Assembly: GCF_031583065.1 (NCBI RefSeq)
Contig: NZ_CP134053.1
Location: 5,435,001-5,499,000, forward strand
Source of the DNA: Streptomyces sp. CGMCC 4.7035
GTDB lineage: Bacteria; Actinomycetota; Actinomycetes; Streptomycetales; Streptomycetaceae
DNA length: 64,000 bases
Reading direction: 5' to 3'
Shown here: one piece after another, positions 8,377-17,609 of the stretch
How the letters are laid out: the number at the start of each line of letters is the position of its first letter
Position numbering within the stretch: position 1 is the stretch's first letter
Notes under the pieces: generated by a model
What the model was told of the DNA's origin: nothing
What the model saw: only the letters and a program-made list of their open reading frames with translations
Database searches by the model: none
Made by a program: the position numbers and the translations under genes

Positions 8377-9981
8377 TCAGTTGCTCACACCGCGGCCGAG
8401 CTCCCAGAGCTGCAGCGTGGAGGAGGAGTTGATCGCGTATTCGCTGCCCGTGATGTCGTCACGGGTGGCGACGTACTGCTTGCCCTGCCACAGCGGGATG
8501 AACGGCGCGTCGTCGGCGACGATGTCCTGGATGTCGGTGAGGCTCTTCGACGCGGTGAGGCGGTCGGCCTCGCGGCGGGACTGCGGGATCAGGTTCTTGA
8601 TGATGTCGCTGTTGGAGTAGGGGGACTTGAGGGTGTTGTCCTTGTCGAGGAACGGCGCGATGTAGTTGTCGGCGTCCGGGAAGTCGGGGAACCAACCCAT
8701 GCCGTAGACGTCGTACTCGCCCTTGCGCTCGTTCGGGCTGTACTTGGCCCAGGGCGTGCCCTCGATGCTGACGTCGAACAGACCGCTGTCGTTGAGCTGC
8801 TTCTTGAGCACCTCGAACTCCTTGGCGGTGGCCGGGCCGTAGTGGTCGGTCGTGTAGTGCATCGTCAGCTTCACCGGGGTGGTGATGTTCGCGCTGGTGA
8901 GCAGGTCCTTGGCCTTGGAGACGCTCGGGTCGCTGTACTTGTTGAAGAACGAGTTGGAGTGGCCGGTGATGGTGGCCGGGACCATCGAGTACAGCGGGTC
9001 GGCCTCGTTGCCGTACACCTTGGAGATCAGCTCGGCGCGGTTGATGATCTGCGCGATGGCCTGGCGGACGGCCTTGCTCTTCACCGACGTGGCGTCGGTG
9101 TTGAAGCCCAGGTAGCGGATTTCGAGGCCCGCCATCTCGACCAGGTTGATGTTGCCGCCCGGGTTGTTCTGGAGCTTGCGGATCTGATCCGGCGACATCG
9201 TGCGGGTCATGACGTCGATGTCGCCCTTTTCGAGGGCGGTGCCCATGGCATCGGCGCTCTCGAAGGGCTTCAGCTCCACCTTGTCGTTCTTCGGGGTGAG
9301 CAGACCCTTGTAGTTGGGGTTCTTGGTGAACGTGGCCGTGACCAGCTCGTTGTCCTTGACCTCGGCCTGCAGCGTGTAGGGCCCGGAGCCGTCGACGGAG
9401 AAGCCGTCGCGCAGCTTGTTCTTCTCGTAGTCGTCGGGGTTGACGATGCCGGCGACCGGCGTCGACAGCTTGAACGGGAAGGTGGCGTCCGCGGTCTTGA
9501 GGTGGAAGATGACTTCGTTGTCACCCTGCGTCTCGACTCTGTCGATGGTCGACAGCAGCGCGAAGACACCGAGGTCGGACTTGATGGCGCGGGCACGGTC
9601 GATGGAGAACTTCACATCGGCCGCGGTCACGGGGTCGCCGTTGGAGAACTTGAGGTCCTTGCGCAGCTTGCAGGCGTAGCGCTCGTTGCCGGTGTCGGTG
9701 AAGCCGCAGCTCTCGGCGGCGTCGGGCTGGGGCTCGCCGTCGCCCTTGGGCTGGGTCATCAGCGTCTGCACGGTCTGCCGCAGGATGTTCCAGGTGCCGA
9801 CGTCATACGCGTATGCCGGGTCGATCGGCGCGGGCGCGTCCTTGGTGATGGTGAACCGGTCGGTGGTGCCGACGACGATGGCGTCACCGCTCTTGCCGCC
9901 ACTGCTGGACCCGCCGCAGGCAGCAAGGAGCGGGGTGAGCAGGCCCGCGATGGCCGGCAGCACCAAAGTCTTACGGTTCAT
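8377..9981 (-). CDS. Family-5 ABC substrate-binding lipoprotein (second copy)
   Basis: 534 residues. Lipoprotein signal: LPAIAGLLTPLLAACGG, Cys after LLAA. The mature domain resembles its neighbour over its length (TKDAPAPIDPAYAYDVGTWNILRQTVQTLM; VKFSIDRARAIKSDLGVF; VRQAIAQIINRAELISKVYGNEADPLYSMVP), so the pair arose by duplication, with substantial divergence since. ATG 9981 has GGAG ten bases upstream; an in-frame ATG at 10026 would put non-signal residues before the signal peptide. A terminator separates it from the downstream copy, so the two are probably transcribed separately. Substrate unknown, peptide-like by family. Confidence 0.9.
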   Translation of the reverse strand: MNRKTLVLPAIAGLLTPLLAACGGSSSGGKSGDAIVVGTTDRFTITKDAPAPIDPAYAYDVGTWNILRQTVQTLMTQPKGDGEPQPDAAESCGFTDTGNERYACKLRKDLKFSNGDPVTAADVKFSIDRARAIKSDLGVFALLSTIDRVETQGDNEVIFHLKTADATFPFKLSTPVAGIVNPDDYEKNKLRDGFSVDGSGPYTLQAEVKDNELVTATFTKNPNYKGLLTPKNDKVELKPFESADAMGTALEKGDIDVMTRTMSPDQIRKLQNNPGGNINLVEMAGLEIRYLGFNTDATSVKSKAVRQAIAQIINRAELISKVYGNEADPLYSMVPATITGHSNSFFNKYSDPSVSKAKDLLTSANITTPVKLTMHYTTDHYGPATAKEFEVLKKQLNDSGLFDVSIEGTPWAKYSPNERKGEYDVYGMGWFPDFPDADNYIAPFLDKDNTLKSPYSNSDIIKNLIPQSRREADRLTASKSLTDIQDIVADDAPFIPLWQGKQYVATRDDITGSEYAINSSSTLQLWELGRGVSN

Positions 9982-10401
9982 GCTCGCGTTTCTCCAGGCT
10001 GTTGAGTCCGTGTAACCGGCATGCATGGGTGGCGCGACGGGTCACGGATAGTGTGGCGATGTTCTCGCGATGAGATTAGTCCGCGCCTGCACGACGGCTG
10101 ACAGCCACCGGAGTTGAGTTCCCATCACGCTGCGAAACCGGTTGCGGACGCACCGAAAGACCGGTCGGGGAAGGATTCGTGCAGCGTTTCACCAATCGGG
10201 ACACAAGGGCACGCCGCGCCCGCCCGAAAGGGGCGGAGCAGCACACGAGGGGACCGCTGTCGACCCCCTTGCGCGTGGTGAACGTCACATTCCCAACTGT
10301 GCGGGTGGCCGCCGGAATTCGGCCTGGTGACCGGTTATTAATTCGGTCGGCCGGACAGTCCGCGGCAATGTGTCCATTCGAGATGCACGCTGGGTGAACG
10401 C
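9982..10401. other. Intergenic region without a supported gene
   Basis: No coding sequence is convincing here. It must hold the promoter of the 8377-9981 gene. It includes one AT-richer patch with an inverted repeat GACCG-N10-CGGTC at 10328-10347, of unknown role. Confidence 0.5.
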
Positions 10402-11103
10402 CTAGCGCATTTCCGTCATCAAACCCTGCAGAAATGGCAGGTCGACCTCTTCCAGTGAGGTCACGACAGTGCGGCCCGCGGCGGGTGCGATGGGGGTGAC
10501 CGAGGGCACGGCGACGACTCGGCAGCCCGCGGCCTCGGCGGCCGCGACGCCGGTCGTGGTGTCCTCGATGACCGCGCAGCGGCCGGGTTCGGCGCCGAGT
10601 CCGGCAGCCGCCAGCAGATACGGGTCCGGGAACGGCTTGGTGCGCTTCACTTCGTCGCCCGCGACCGTCAGCGCGAAGTACTGCGGGCCGATCGAGGCCA
10701 GGATGCGGTCGATGATGCGGCGGTGCGAGGCGGAGACCAGGGCGGTGGGGATCTCGTGCGCCGCGAGTTCGGCCAGCAGCCGGGCGGCGCCAGGCATCAG
10801 CGGCAGCGTGCGGCCGATGCGGTCCTCGAACCCGTCGTTGAGGAGCACGGTGAGCTCGTCGAGGGTGATGTCGGCGCCGGTGGCCTCGATCAGGAAGCCC
10901 GCGCTGCGCGTCATGGGGCCGCCGACCACGACGTGGCGCCAGGATTCGTCGAGCGCGTGGCCGAGGCCGGCGAAGACCTCGACCTCGACGTCCCACCAGA
11001 ACCCTTCGGTGTCCACCAGGGTGCCGTCCATGTCGAGAAGCACGGCCTGCAGTGCGGAGCCTTCGGCCGTACGGGTTCCGAGGGCGGGGACCGTGGTGGT
11101 CAT
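10402..11103 (-). CDS. HAD-superfamily phosphatase (beta-phosphoglucomutase-like)
   Basis: 233 residues. HAD motif I LLDMDGTLVDTE with the nucleophile Asp (near residue 22), motif II Ser in TALVSASHRRII, motif III Lys in VKRTKPFPDPYLLAA and motif IV IEDTTTGVAAAEAAGC are all present, with a helical cap between I and II. Members hydrolyse small sugar or nucleotide phosphates; the substrate cannot be told from sequence. ATG 11103 is preceded by GAAGGAGGT at eight bases. It lies downstream of metH on the same strand but is separated by more than 600 bases, so it likely has its own promoter. Confidence 0.92.
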   Translation of the reverse strand: MTTTVPALGTRTAEGSALQAVLLDMDGTLVDTEGFWWDVEVEVFAGLGHALDESWRHVVVGGPMTRSAGFLIEATGADITLDELTVLLNDGFEDRIGRTLPLMPGAARLLAELAAHEIPTALVSASHRRIIDRILASIGPQYFALTVAGDEVKRTKPFPDPYLLAAAGLGAEPGRCAVIEDTTTGVAAAEAAGCRVVAVPSVTPIAPAAGRTVVTSLEEVDLPFLQGLMTEMR

Positions 11104-11760
11104 CCGGCGTACCTCCTTCAAGGGACGACCAGGCCGGTTCCCGGAGAGGGAACCGGCCTGCGGGGGACCGACCAGTGTACGACTCCTGCGCGGAAAGTGC
11201 GTCGCGACACGGGAGCGACGGGCCGGCGGCCGTGGTCCACGCCCGTGGCGCGGACGCGCGAGGGCACCGGGCATGGACGCACGAGCGCCAGATGGCCCGG
11301 CCCGAGGGCCCCGAGTGTGGGCCCCCAAGGCCACCGGCCCGAGGCGTGTGGGGCGTGGGCGTACGAGGGCATCGGCGGCCACCCTGGGCCCAGCCTGGGG
11401 GCTCCCTGACCGCACCAGCACCGGCCAGGAGCCCCGCTGCGGGCCTACGAGGATGCCTTACGAGGCCGCCCCTGGGGCAAGGCGGCGGGGCCTTGGGCTG
11501 TCACGTCCTGAGCGGTGCCCTGGTACGCCCATGCTGCCCCACGCTTCTCGCCCCGGGCGTGGCCTGGGGCAAGCCCTTCGCTGTGGCCGTGCCGGACCCC
11601 GGCACGGTGGCGGGGTCCGGCACGGTGCCGGGTCCTAGCACGGTGGCGGGGTCCGGCACGGTAACAACGCGCCGGAGCGGGGCCGTGCGGGGCCCCGGCG
11701 CGGTGGCGGGCGCCGGAGCGCGCGTTGCGGGCGAGCTCCGGCGTCGGCCGCGCGGGTGCG
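11104..11760. repeat. Non-coding spacer with degenerate GC-rich tandem repeats
   Basis: This 657-base spacer between metH and the HAD gene has no convincing gene. The stretch 11592-11665 repeats GGCACGGTGGCGGGGTCC-like units of about 18 bases, alternating with GGCACGGTGCCGGGTCCT. Related GGGGCCGTGCGGGGCCCCGG sequence continues almost to the metH stop codon. The region looks like expanded hairpin sequence downstream of metH. Confidence 0.6.
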
Positions 11761-14700
11761 CTACCGCGCGTTGAAGTACTTGGCCTCCGGGTGGTGGATC
11801 ACGATCGCGTCCGTCGACTGCTCCGGGTGGAGCTGGAACTCCTCGGAGAGGTGGACGCCGATCCGCTCCGGCTCGAGCAGCTGGGCGATCTTGGCGCGGT
11901 CCTCCAGGTCGGGGCAGGCGCCGTAGCCGAGCGAGAAGCGGGCGCCGCGGTACTTGAGGGCGAACATGTCTTCCATGGCGTCCGGGTCCTCGCCTGCGAA
12001 GCCCAGTTCGGAACGCACGCGCGCGTGCCAGTACTCCGCCAGCGCCTCCGCCAACTGAACGGACAAGCCGTGCAGTTCGAGGTAGTCGCGGTAGGAGTTG
12101 GACTCGAAGAGCCGCGCGGTCTCCTCGCCGATGCGGGAGCCGACGGTGACGACCTGGAGGCCGACCACGTCGGTCTCCCCCGACTCCTCGGGGCGGAAGA
12201 AGTCGGCCAGGCACAGCCGGCGGCCGCGGCGCTGGCGCGGGAAGGTGAACCGGGTGCGTTCGTTGCCCTGTTCGTCCAGGATGATCAGGTCGTCGTCCTT
12301 GGACACGCAGGGGAAGTAGCCGTGGACGACGGCCGCTTCGAGGAGGTTGTCGGTCTGGAGCCGGTCGAGCAGGCCGCGCAGCCGGGGCCTGCCCTCGGTC
12401 TCGACCAGTTCCTCGTACGTCGGTCCCTCGCCCGTTCGTGCCTGCTTGAGGCCCCACTGGCCCTTGAACAGCGCGCCCTCGTCGAGCCAGGAGGCGTACT
12501 CCTTGAGGGGGATGCCCTTGACGACGCGGGTGCCCCAGAAGGGGGGCGTGGGCACGGGGTTGTCGGTGGCGATGTCCGAGCGGACGTGGCCTTCCTCGGG
12601 CCGTTCCTCGATCTCGACCGTGGCCGCCCGTACCCGCCGCTGCCTCAGCTCCGGCAGCTTCGCCCCGGGCACGCCCCGCTTGACCCCGATGAGGGCGTCC
12701 ATCAGGCGCAGGCCCTCGAACGCGTCCCGGGCGTAGCGGACCTCGCCCTCGTACAGCTCGTACAGGTCCTGCTCCACGTACGCGCGGGTGAGAGCGGCGC
12801 CGCCGAGGATGACCGGGTAGGTGGCGGCGAGGCCCCGCTGGTTGAGCTCCTCCAGGTTCTCCTTCATGATCACCGTGGACTTGACCAGGAGTCCGGACAT
12901 GCCGATGACGTCGGCCCTGTGTTCTTCGGCGGCGTCCAGGATCGCGGAGACCGGCTGCTTGATGCCGAGGTTGACGACGTTGTAGCCGTTGTTGGACAGG
13001 ATGATGTCGACGAGGTTCTTGCCGATGTCGTGCACGTCGCCGCGCACGGTGGCCAGCACGATGGTGCCCTTGCCCTCGGCGTCCGACTTCTCCATGTGCG
13101 GTTCGAGGTAGGCGACGGCGGCCTTCATCACCTCGGCGGACTGGAGCACGAACGGCAGCTGCATCTGCCCGGAGCCGAACAGCTCGCCGACGACCTTCAT
13201 GCCGTCCAGCAGTGTCTCGTTGACGATGTCGAGGGCGGGACGGTCCTGGAGCGCGTCGTCCAGGTCCGCTTCCAGGCCGTTGCGTTCGCCGTCGATGATG
13301 CGCCGCTTGAGGCGCTCCTCCAGCGGCAGCGCGGCGAGTTCCTCCGCCTTGCCGGCCTTCAGTGACTTGGCGGTGGCGCCCTCGAACAGCGCCATGAGCT
13401 TCTGCAGCGGGTCGTAGCCCTCGGTGCGGCGGTCGTAGACCAGGTCGAGGGCCGTGGTGACCTGTTCCTCGTCGAAGCGCGCGATCGGGAGGATCTTCGA
13501 GGCGTGGACGATCGCCGAGTCGAGGCCGGCCTTCACGCACTCGTCGAGGAAGACGGAGTTGAGCAGGATGCGCGCGGCCGGGTTGAGGCCGAAGGAGATG
13601 TTCGACAGGCCGAGCGTGGTCTGCACGTCGGGGTGGCGGCGCTTGAGTTCGCGGATCGCCTCGATGGTGGCGATGCCGTCCCCGCGGGACTCCTCCTGGC
13701 CGGTGCAGATGGTGAAGGTCAGACAGTCGATGAGGATGTCCTCCTCATGGATGCCCCAGTTGCCGGTCAGGTCGGCGATGAGCCGTTCTGCGATCTCGAC
13801 CTTCTTCTGAGGGGTGCGGGCCTGGCCCTCCTCGTCGATGGTGAGTGCGATGAGCGCGGCGCCGTGCTCCTTGGCGAGCCGGGTGACCTTCGTGAACCGG
13901 GACTCCGGGCCGTCGCCGTCCTCGTAGTTGACGGAGTTGATGACCGCGCGGCCGCCGAGCTTCTCCAGTCCGGCCTCGATGACGTCGACTTCGGTGGAGT
14001 CGAGGACGATGGGCAGGGTGGATGCGGTGGCGAACCGGCCGGCCAGTTCCTCCATGTCGGCGACGCCGTCGCGGCCCACGTAGTCGACGCACAGGTCGAG
14101 CATGTGCGCGCCCTCGCGGATCTGCTCGCGGGCCATCTCCACACAGTCGTCCCAGCGGCCTTCCAGCATGGCTTCGCGGAACTTCTTCGAGCCGTTGGCG
14201 TTGGTGCGCTCGCCGATCGCCAGGTACGAGGTGTCCTGCCGGAACGGCACGGTCTGGTAGAGGGAGGCGGCGCCGGGCTCGGGCTGCGGGTTGCGCTCCA
14301 CGGGCGTGAGGTCGCGGACGCGTTCGACGACCTGGCGCAGGTGCTCGGGGGTGGTGCCGCAGCAGCCGCCGATCAGGGAGAGTCCGTAGTCGCGGACGAA
14401 GTTCTCCTGCGCGTCGGCCAGGCCCTCGGGGCCGAGCGGGAAGTGCGCGCCGTCCTTGGTGAGGACGGGCAGGCCGGCGTTCGGCATGCACAGCAGCGGG
14501 ATGCGGGAGTGGCGCGTCAGATAGCGCAGGTGTTCGCTCATCTCGGCGGGGCCGGTCGAGCAGTTCAGGCCGATCATGTCGATGCCGAGCGGTTCCAGCG
14601 CGGTCAGCGCGGCGCCGATCTCGGAGCCGAGCAGCATCGTGCCGGTGGTCTCGAACGCCATCGAGCACAGCAGGGGCACCTCGATGCCGGTGGCTTCCAT

Positions 14701-15285
14701 CGCGCGCCGGGCGCCGAGGATCGAGGCCTTGGTCTGGAGCAGGTCCTGGGTGGTCTCGACGATCAGGGCGTCCGCGCCGCCGGCGAGCAGTCCCTCGGCG
14801 TTGGCCTGGAAGCCGTCGCGGATCGTGGTGTAGCCGATGTGGCCGAGGGTGGGCAGCTTGGTGCCGGGGCCGATCGAGCCGAGGACCCAGCGGGGGCGGC
14901 CGTCATCGCCGACGTACCGGTCCGCCACCTCGCGGGCGATCCGGGCGCCCGCCTCGGACAGTTCGTACACGCGGTCCGCGATGTCGTACTCGGCCATGGC
15001 CGCGTGGTTTGCGCCGAACGTGTTGGTCTCGACGCAGTCGACGCCCACCGCGAAGTACGCCTCGTGGACGGAGCGGACGATGTCGGGGCGGGTCAGGTTC
15101 AGGATCTCGTTGCAGCCCTCGAGGCCCTCGAAGTCCTCCAGCGTAGGGTCCTGGGCCTGGAGCATCGTGCCCATCGCGCCGTCGGCCACCACGACACGGG
15201 TGGCGAGGGCTTCCCGGAGGGCTTCGGTTCGGGTCCGGGCGTCGGTGGCGGCGGACGAAAGGGACGTGTTCGGCAACGAGGCCAT
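11761..15285 (-). CDS. metH: Cobalamin-dependent methionine synthase
   Basis: 1174 residues with all four MetH modules in order: homocysteine-binding domain with zinc cysteines (GLNCSTGPAEM and IGGCCGTTPEHLRQ), pterin-binding domain (YLAIGERTNANGSKKFREAM), B12 domain with the cobalt-coordinating DVHDIGKN, and the SAM-dependent reactivation domain (FSLGYGACPDLEDRAKIAQL). It methylates homocysteine with methyltetrahydrofolate. ATG 15285 has AGGGAG eight bases upstream; ATG 15333 has none. It makes the methionine that the salvage genes at 21-36 kb would recover. The leader is too short for a cobalamin riboswitch. Confidence 0.97.
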   Translation of the reverse strand: MASLPNTSLSSAATDARTRTEALREALATRVVVADGAMGTMLQAQDPTLEDFEGLEGCNEILNLTRPDIVRSVHEAYFAVGVDCVETNTFGANHAAMAEYDIADRVYELSEAGARIAREVADRYVGDDGRPRWVLGSIGPGTKLPTLGHIGYTTIRDGFQANAEGLLAGGADALIVETTQDLLQTKASILGARRAMEATGIEVPLLCSMAFETTGTMLLGSEIGAALTALEPLGIDMIGLNCSTGPAEMSEHLRYLTRHSRIPLLCMPNAGLPVLTKDGAHFPLGPEGLADAQENFVRDYGLSLIGGCCGTTPEHLRQVVERVRDLTPVERNPQPEPGAASLYQTVPFRQDTSYLAIGERTNANGSKKFREAMLEGRWDDCVEMAREQIREGAHMLDLCVDYVGRDGVADMEELAGRFATASTLPIVLDSTEVDVIEAGLEKLGGRAVINSVNYEDGDGPESRFTKVTRLAKEHGAALIALTIDEEGQARTPQKKVEIAERLIADLTGNWGIHEEDILIDCLTFTICTGQEESRGDGIATIEAIRELKRRHPDVQTTLGLSNISFGLNPAARILLNSVFLDECVKAGLDSAIVHASKILPIARFDEEQVTTALDLVYDRRTEGYDPLQKLMALFEGATAKSLKAGKAEELAALPLEERLKRRIIDGERNGLEADLDDALQDRPALDIVNETLLDGMKVVGELFGSGQMQLPFVLQSAEVMKAAVAYLEPHMEKSDAEGKGTIVLATVRGDVHDIGKNLVDIILSNNGYNVVNLGIKQPVSAILDAAEEHRADVIGMSGLLVKSTVIMKENLEELNQRGLAATYPVILGGAALTRAYVEQDLYELYEGEVRYARDAFEGLRLMDALIGVKRGVPGAKLPELRQRRVRAATVEIEERPEEGHVRSDIATDNPVPTPPFWGTRVVKGIPLKEYASWLDEGALFKGQWGLKQARTGEGPTYEELVETEGRPRLRGLLDRLQTDNLLEAAVVHGYFPCVSKDDDLIILDEQGNERTRFTFPRQRRGRRLCLADFFRPEESGETDVVGLQVVTVGSRIGEETARLFESNSYRDYLELHGLSVQLAEALAEYWHARVRSELGFAGEDPDAMEDMFALKYRGARFSLGYGACPDLEDRAKIAQLLEPERIGVHLSEEFQLHPEQSTDAIVIHHPEAKYFNAR

Positions 15286-15350
15286 GGAAGATGCTCCCTG
15301 GAGTGCGACGGCTGTCGGCTTTGCGCTTCCCATGGAAGACGCACGCGGTC

Positions 15351-15380
15351 AGGGTAGCCCGCGGCGGGCCGTACGGTCAG
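15351..15380 (-). promoter_or_regulatory. Candidate metH promoter
   Basis: On the minus strand CTGACC (15375-15380) and TACCCT (15351-15356) are 18 bases apart, close to the housekeeping pattern. The predicted leader is about 60 bases. Not tested. Confidence 0.45.
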
Positions 15381-15486
15381 GGGGCGTCCACGGGGCGGAC
15401 GGGTGTTGCCCGCGTGGCCGGGGTCGGGATTCCGGCGATAGGGATGGCGACCACCCATTAGCGGGAGGTCGGCAACGACCGGTAGT

Positions 15487-15503
15487 GTTCGACATTGCCG
15501 AAC
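15487..15503. promoter_or_regulatory. Candidate GylR operator upstream of gylR
   Basis: The imperfect palindrome GTTCGACATTGCCGAAC lies 53 bases before the gylR ATG and just upstream of TATAAG (15509). In reverse complement it matches 15 of 17 bases of the element at 16591-16607 before glpF, and flanking CCGGTAG is shared too. IclR proteins bind such palindromes, so autoregulation by GylR is inferred. Confidence 0.6.
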
Positions 15504-15556
15504 GTCGGTATAAGAACGTCGGCCGACGGTCGAAGGGGACGGAGGGCAGGAGGGCG

Positions 15557-16321
15557 ATGGCACGGAACATCCAGTCGCTCGAGCGGGCGGCCGCGATGCT
15601 GCGGCTGCTCGCGGGTGGCGAGCGACGGCTCGGCCTGTCGGACATCGCCTCGTCGCTGGGCCTGGCCAAGGGGACGGCCCACGGCATACTCCGTACGCTC
15701 CAGCAGGAGGGGTTCGTCGAGCAGGACACGGCCTCGGGCCGCTACCAGCTGGGCGCCGAGCTGCTGCGGCTGGGAACCACATATCTCGACGTGCACGAGT
15801 TGCGGGCGCGTGCCCTGGTGTGGACGGACGATCTGGCCCGTTCCAGCGGGGAGAGCGTCTATCTGGGGGTGCTGCACCAGCAGGGCGTGCTGATCGTGCA
15901 CCACGTGTTCCGGCCCGACGACAGCCGGCAGGTGCTGGAGGTAGGGGCCATGCAGCCGCTGCATTCCACGGCCCTCGGCAAGGTCCTGTCGGCGTACGAC
16001 CCGGTGGCGCACAGCGAGGTCCTGGAGGCCGAGCGCAAGCCGTTCACCCCGCGGACCATCAGCGAACTGGAGCAGTTCGAGCACGTTCTCGACATCACGC
16101 GCGCGCGTGGGTACGCGGCCGACGTCGAGGAGACCTGGACCGGCGTGGCCTCGGTCGCCGCACCCATCCACGACCGGCGGCGGATGCCGGTGGGCGCCGT
16201 GGGCATCACCGGCGCCGTGGAGCGCGTGTGCCAGGACGGGGAGCTGCGCCCCGAACTGATCGCGGCGGTACGCGACTGTGCCCGCGCGGTGTCGAGGGAC
16301 CTGGGCGCCGGACGGTTCTGA
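15557..16321 (+). CDS. gylR: Glycerol operon repressor GylR (IclR family)
   Basis: 254 residues, the length known for GylR. The N-terminal winged helix (IQSLERAAAMLRLLAGGERR, SDIASSLGLAKGTAHGILRTL) binds DNA; the C-terminal IclR effector domain (GVLIVHHVFRPDDSRQVLEVG, LHSTALGKVLSAYDP) senses a ligand, by analogy glycerol-3-phosphate. ATG 15557 has AGGAGG just upstream. It stands directly before glpF-glpK-glpD in the same direction, with a terminator and operator between, and is divergent from metH. GylR of Streptomyces coelicolor represses this operon and its own gene. Confidence 0.95.
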   Translation: MARNIQSLERAAAMLRLLAGGERRLGLSDIASSLGLAKGTAHGILRTLQQEGFVEQDTASGRYQLGAELLRLGTTYLDVHELRARALVWTDDLARSSGESVYLGVLHQQGVLIVHHVFRPDDSRQVLEVGAMQPLHSTALGKVLSAYDPVAHSEVLEAERKPFTPRTISELEQFEHVLDITRARGYAADVEETWTGVASVAAPIHDRRRMPVGAVGITGAVERVCQDGELRPELIAAVRDCARAVSRDLGAGRF

Positions 16322-16354
16322 AGCCCCGCGGCGAAGGGGCGCACTCCATCACAG

Positions 16355-16379
16355 GCCGGTACGGCGTCGCCGTACCGGC
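16355..16379 (+). terminator. Terminator between gylR and glpF
   Basis: A perfect 11-bp stem (GCCGGTACGGC, three-base loop, GCCGTACCGGC) is followed by TCTTTCG. It separates gylR transcription from the glp operon. Confidence 0.75.
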
Positions 16380-16502
16380 TCTTTCGCCTGCCCGCGGGCC
16401 GCGGCGGCATCCCCTCACCAGGCGACGCGGCAGGCCTTCGCGGGGGTGCTCGCGGCGACGAGACGTGCCTGGTCGTACGCGGTGCGCGCGTGCCTCAAGA
16501 TC

Positions 16503-16543
16503 GATAACTCGCAGCGATCAATAACGATCGCGCTTTCGATAAC
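16503..16543 (+). promoter_or_regulatory. Three spaced ATAAC repeats upstream of the glp operon
   Basis: GATAAC at 16503, AATAAC at 16520 and GATAAC at 16538 stand 17 and 18 bases apart, in a patch unusually A/T-rich for this genome. TTGACG follows at 16551. Helical-turn-like spacing suggests an activator or UP-type element; function unknown. Confidence 0.4.
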
Positions 16544-16590
16544 AGGACTCTTGACGACGCGCCGAACCTGGAGCGAGACTCCCGTCCATC

Positions 16591-16632
16591 GGTCGGCATT
16601 GTCGAACACCTACCGGCAATACGCGCTAGAGT
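16591..16632 (+). promoter_or_regulatory. glp operon promoter with candidate GylR operator
   Basis: GGTCGGCATTGTCGAAC (16591-16607) matches the element before gylR in inverted orientation. It overlaps the expected -35 zone of a -10 hexamer TAGAGT at 16627-16632, about 100 bases before the glpF start. This arrangement fits repression by GylR. The inference rests on the match only. Confidence 0.6.
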
Positions 16633-16735
16633 GTGACAACGCCAAGGGCCGGCATCGCTCTCACCCCTGAGGGCGCGGACCACCGGAGGGACCCGGGGTT
16701 CGCCTTCCCCTGGACGAAGGACAAAGGAGTCGCGG

Positions 16736-17524
16736 GTGTCCAGCTCCGACATCTTCATCGGCGAGACCATCGGTACCGCCATACTCATCCTGCTGGGCGG
16801 CGGCGTCTGCGCCGCGGTCACACTGAAGGCCTCCAAGGCCCGTAACGCCGGTTGGCTCGCCATCACCTTCGGGTGGGGTTTCGCCGTCCTCACGGCGGTT
16901 TACACCTCGGCACCCCTCTCCGGTGCCCACCTCAACCCCGCCGTGACGCTCGCACTCGCCATCAAGGACGGCGACTGGAGCAACGTCCCGGTCTACTGGG
17001 CCGGACAGCTGCTCGGCGCCATGATCGGTGCGGCCCTGGTCTGGGTCGTCTACTACGGCCAGTTCCAGGCCCACCTCACCGACCAGGAGATCGTCGGCGG
17101 CCCGGGCGCGCAGGCCACCAAGGCCGCCGAGGCTCAGGAGGCCCAGGCCGGCCCGGTGCTGGGTGTCTTCTCCACCGGCCCGGAGATCCGCAACGTGGTG
17201 CAGAACGTCGCCACCGAGGTCATCGGCACGATCGTGCTGGTGCTCGCGGTCCTCACGCAGGGCCTCAACGACAAGGGCAACGGCCTCGGCACCCTGGGCG
17301 CTCTGGTCACCGCGCTCGTGGTCGTCTCGATCGGCCTCTCCCTGGGCGGCCCGACCGGCTACGCGATCAACCCGGCCCGTGACCTCGGCCCGCGTATCGT
17401 GCACGCTCTCCTCCCCCTGCCCAACAAGGGCGGTTCCGACTGGGGCTACGCCTGGATCCCGGTCGTCGCTCCGCTGATCGGCGGCGCGATCGCCGCAGGC
17501 ATCTACAACGTCGCTTTCGCTTGA
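16736..17524 (+). CDS. glpF: Glycerol uptake facilitator (aquaglyceroporin)
   Basis: 262 residues with six membrane spans and two half-helices carrying the MIP signatures: [14 protein letters not shown] (first NPA, about residue 68) and [14 protein letters not shown] (second NPA, the Arg-Asp following it typical of glycerol rather than water channels). It lets glycerol cross the membrane passively. GTG 16736 has AAAGGAG seven bases upstream. It is the first gene of the glycerol operon; glpK follows after 85 bases. The insertion between halves ([16 protein letters not shown]) is hydrophilic. Confidence 0.95.
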   Translation: MSSSDIFIGETIGTAILILLGGGVCAAVTLKASKARNAGWLAITFGWGFAVLTAVYTSAPLSGAHLNPAVTLALAIKDGDWSNVPVYWAGQLLGAMIGAALVWVVYYGQFQAHLTDQEIVGGPGAQATKAAEAQEAQAGPVLGVFSTGPEIRNVVQNVATEVIGTIVLVLAVLTQGLNDKGNGLGTLGALVTALVVVSIGLSLGGPTGYAINPARDLGPRIVHALLPLPNKGGSDWGYAWIPVVAPLIGGAIAAGIYNVAFA

Positions 17525-17609
17525 TCACACTGAGCTGTACCCAGGTATTGCTGAAAGCACCGCGCCGTAAAGACCGCCCCTCTTATCCACGGAACTTCAG
17601 GAGCACACC

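Noticed and set aside
13504..15357. Long open frames opposite real genes (also 8344-10005 and 45105-46892 on the plus strand, 17583-20822 on the minus strand)
   Set aside because: They lie antisense to clearly conserved genes (metH, the binding protein, the LLM oxidoreductase, the glp genes) and show the Val/Gly/Asp/Glu-rich composition expected from GC-rich third positions. No ribosome sites or family motifs.
15286..15556. Cobalamin riboswitch upstream of metH
   Set aside because: The likely leader is about 60 bases, too short, and no B12-box-like sequence is seen.
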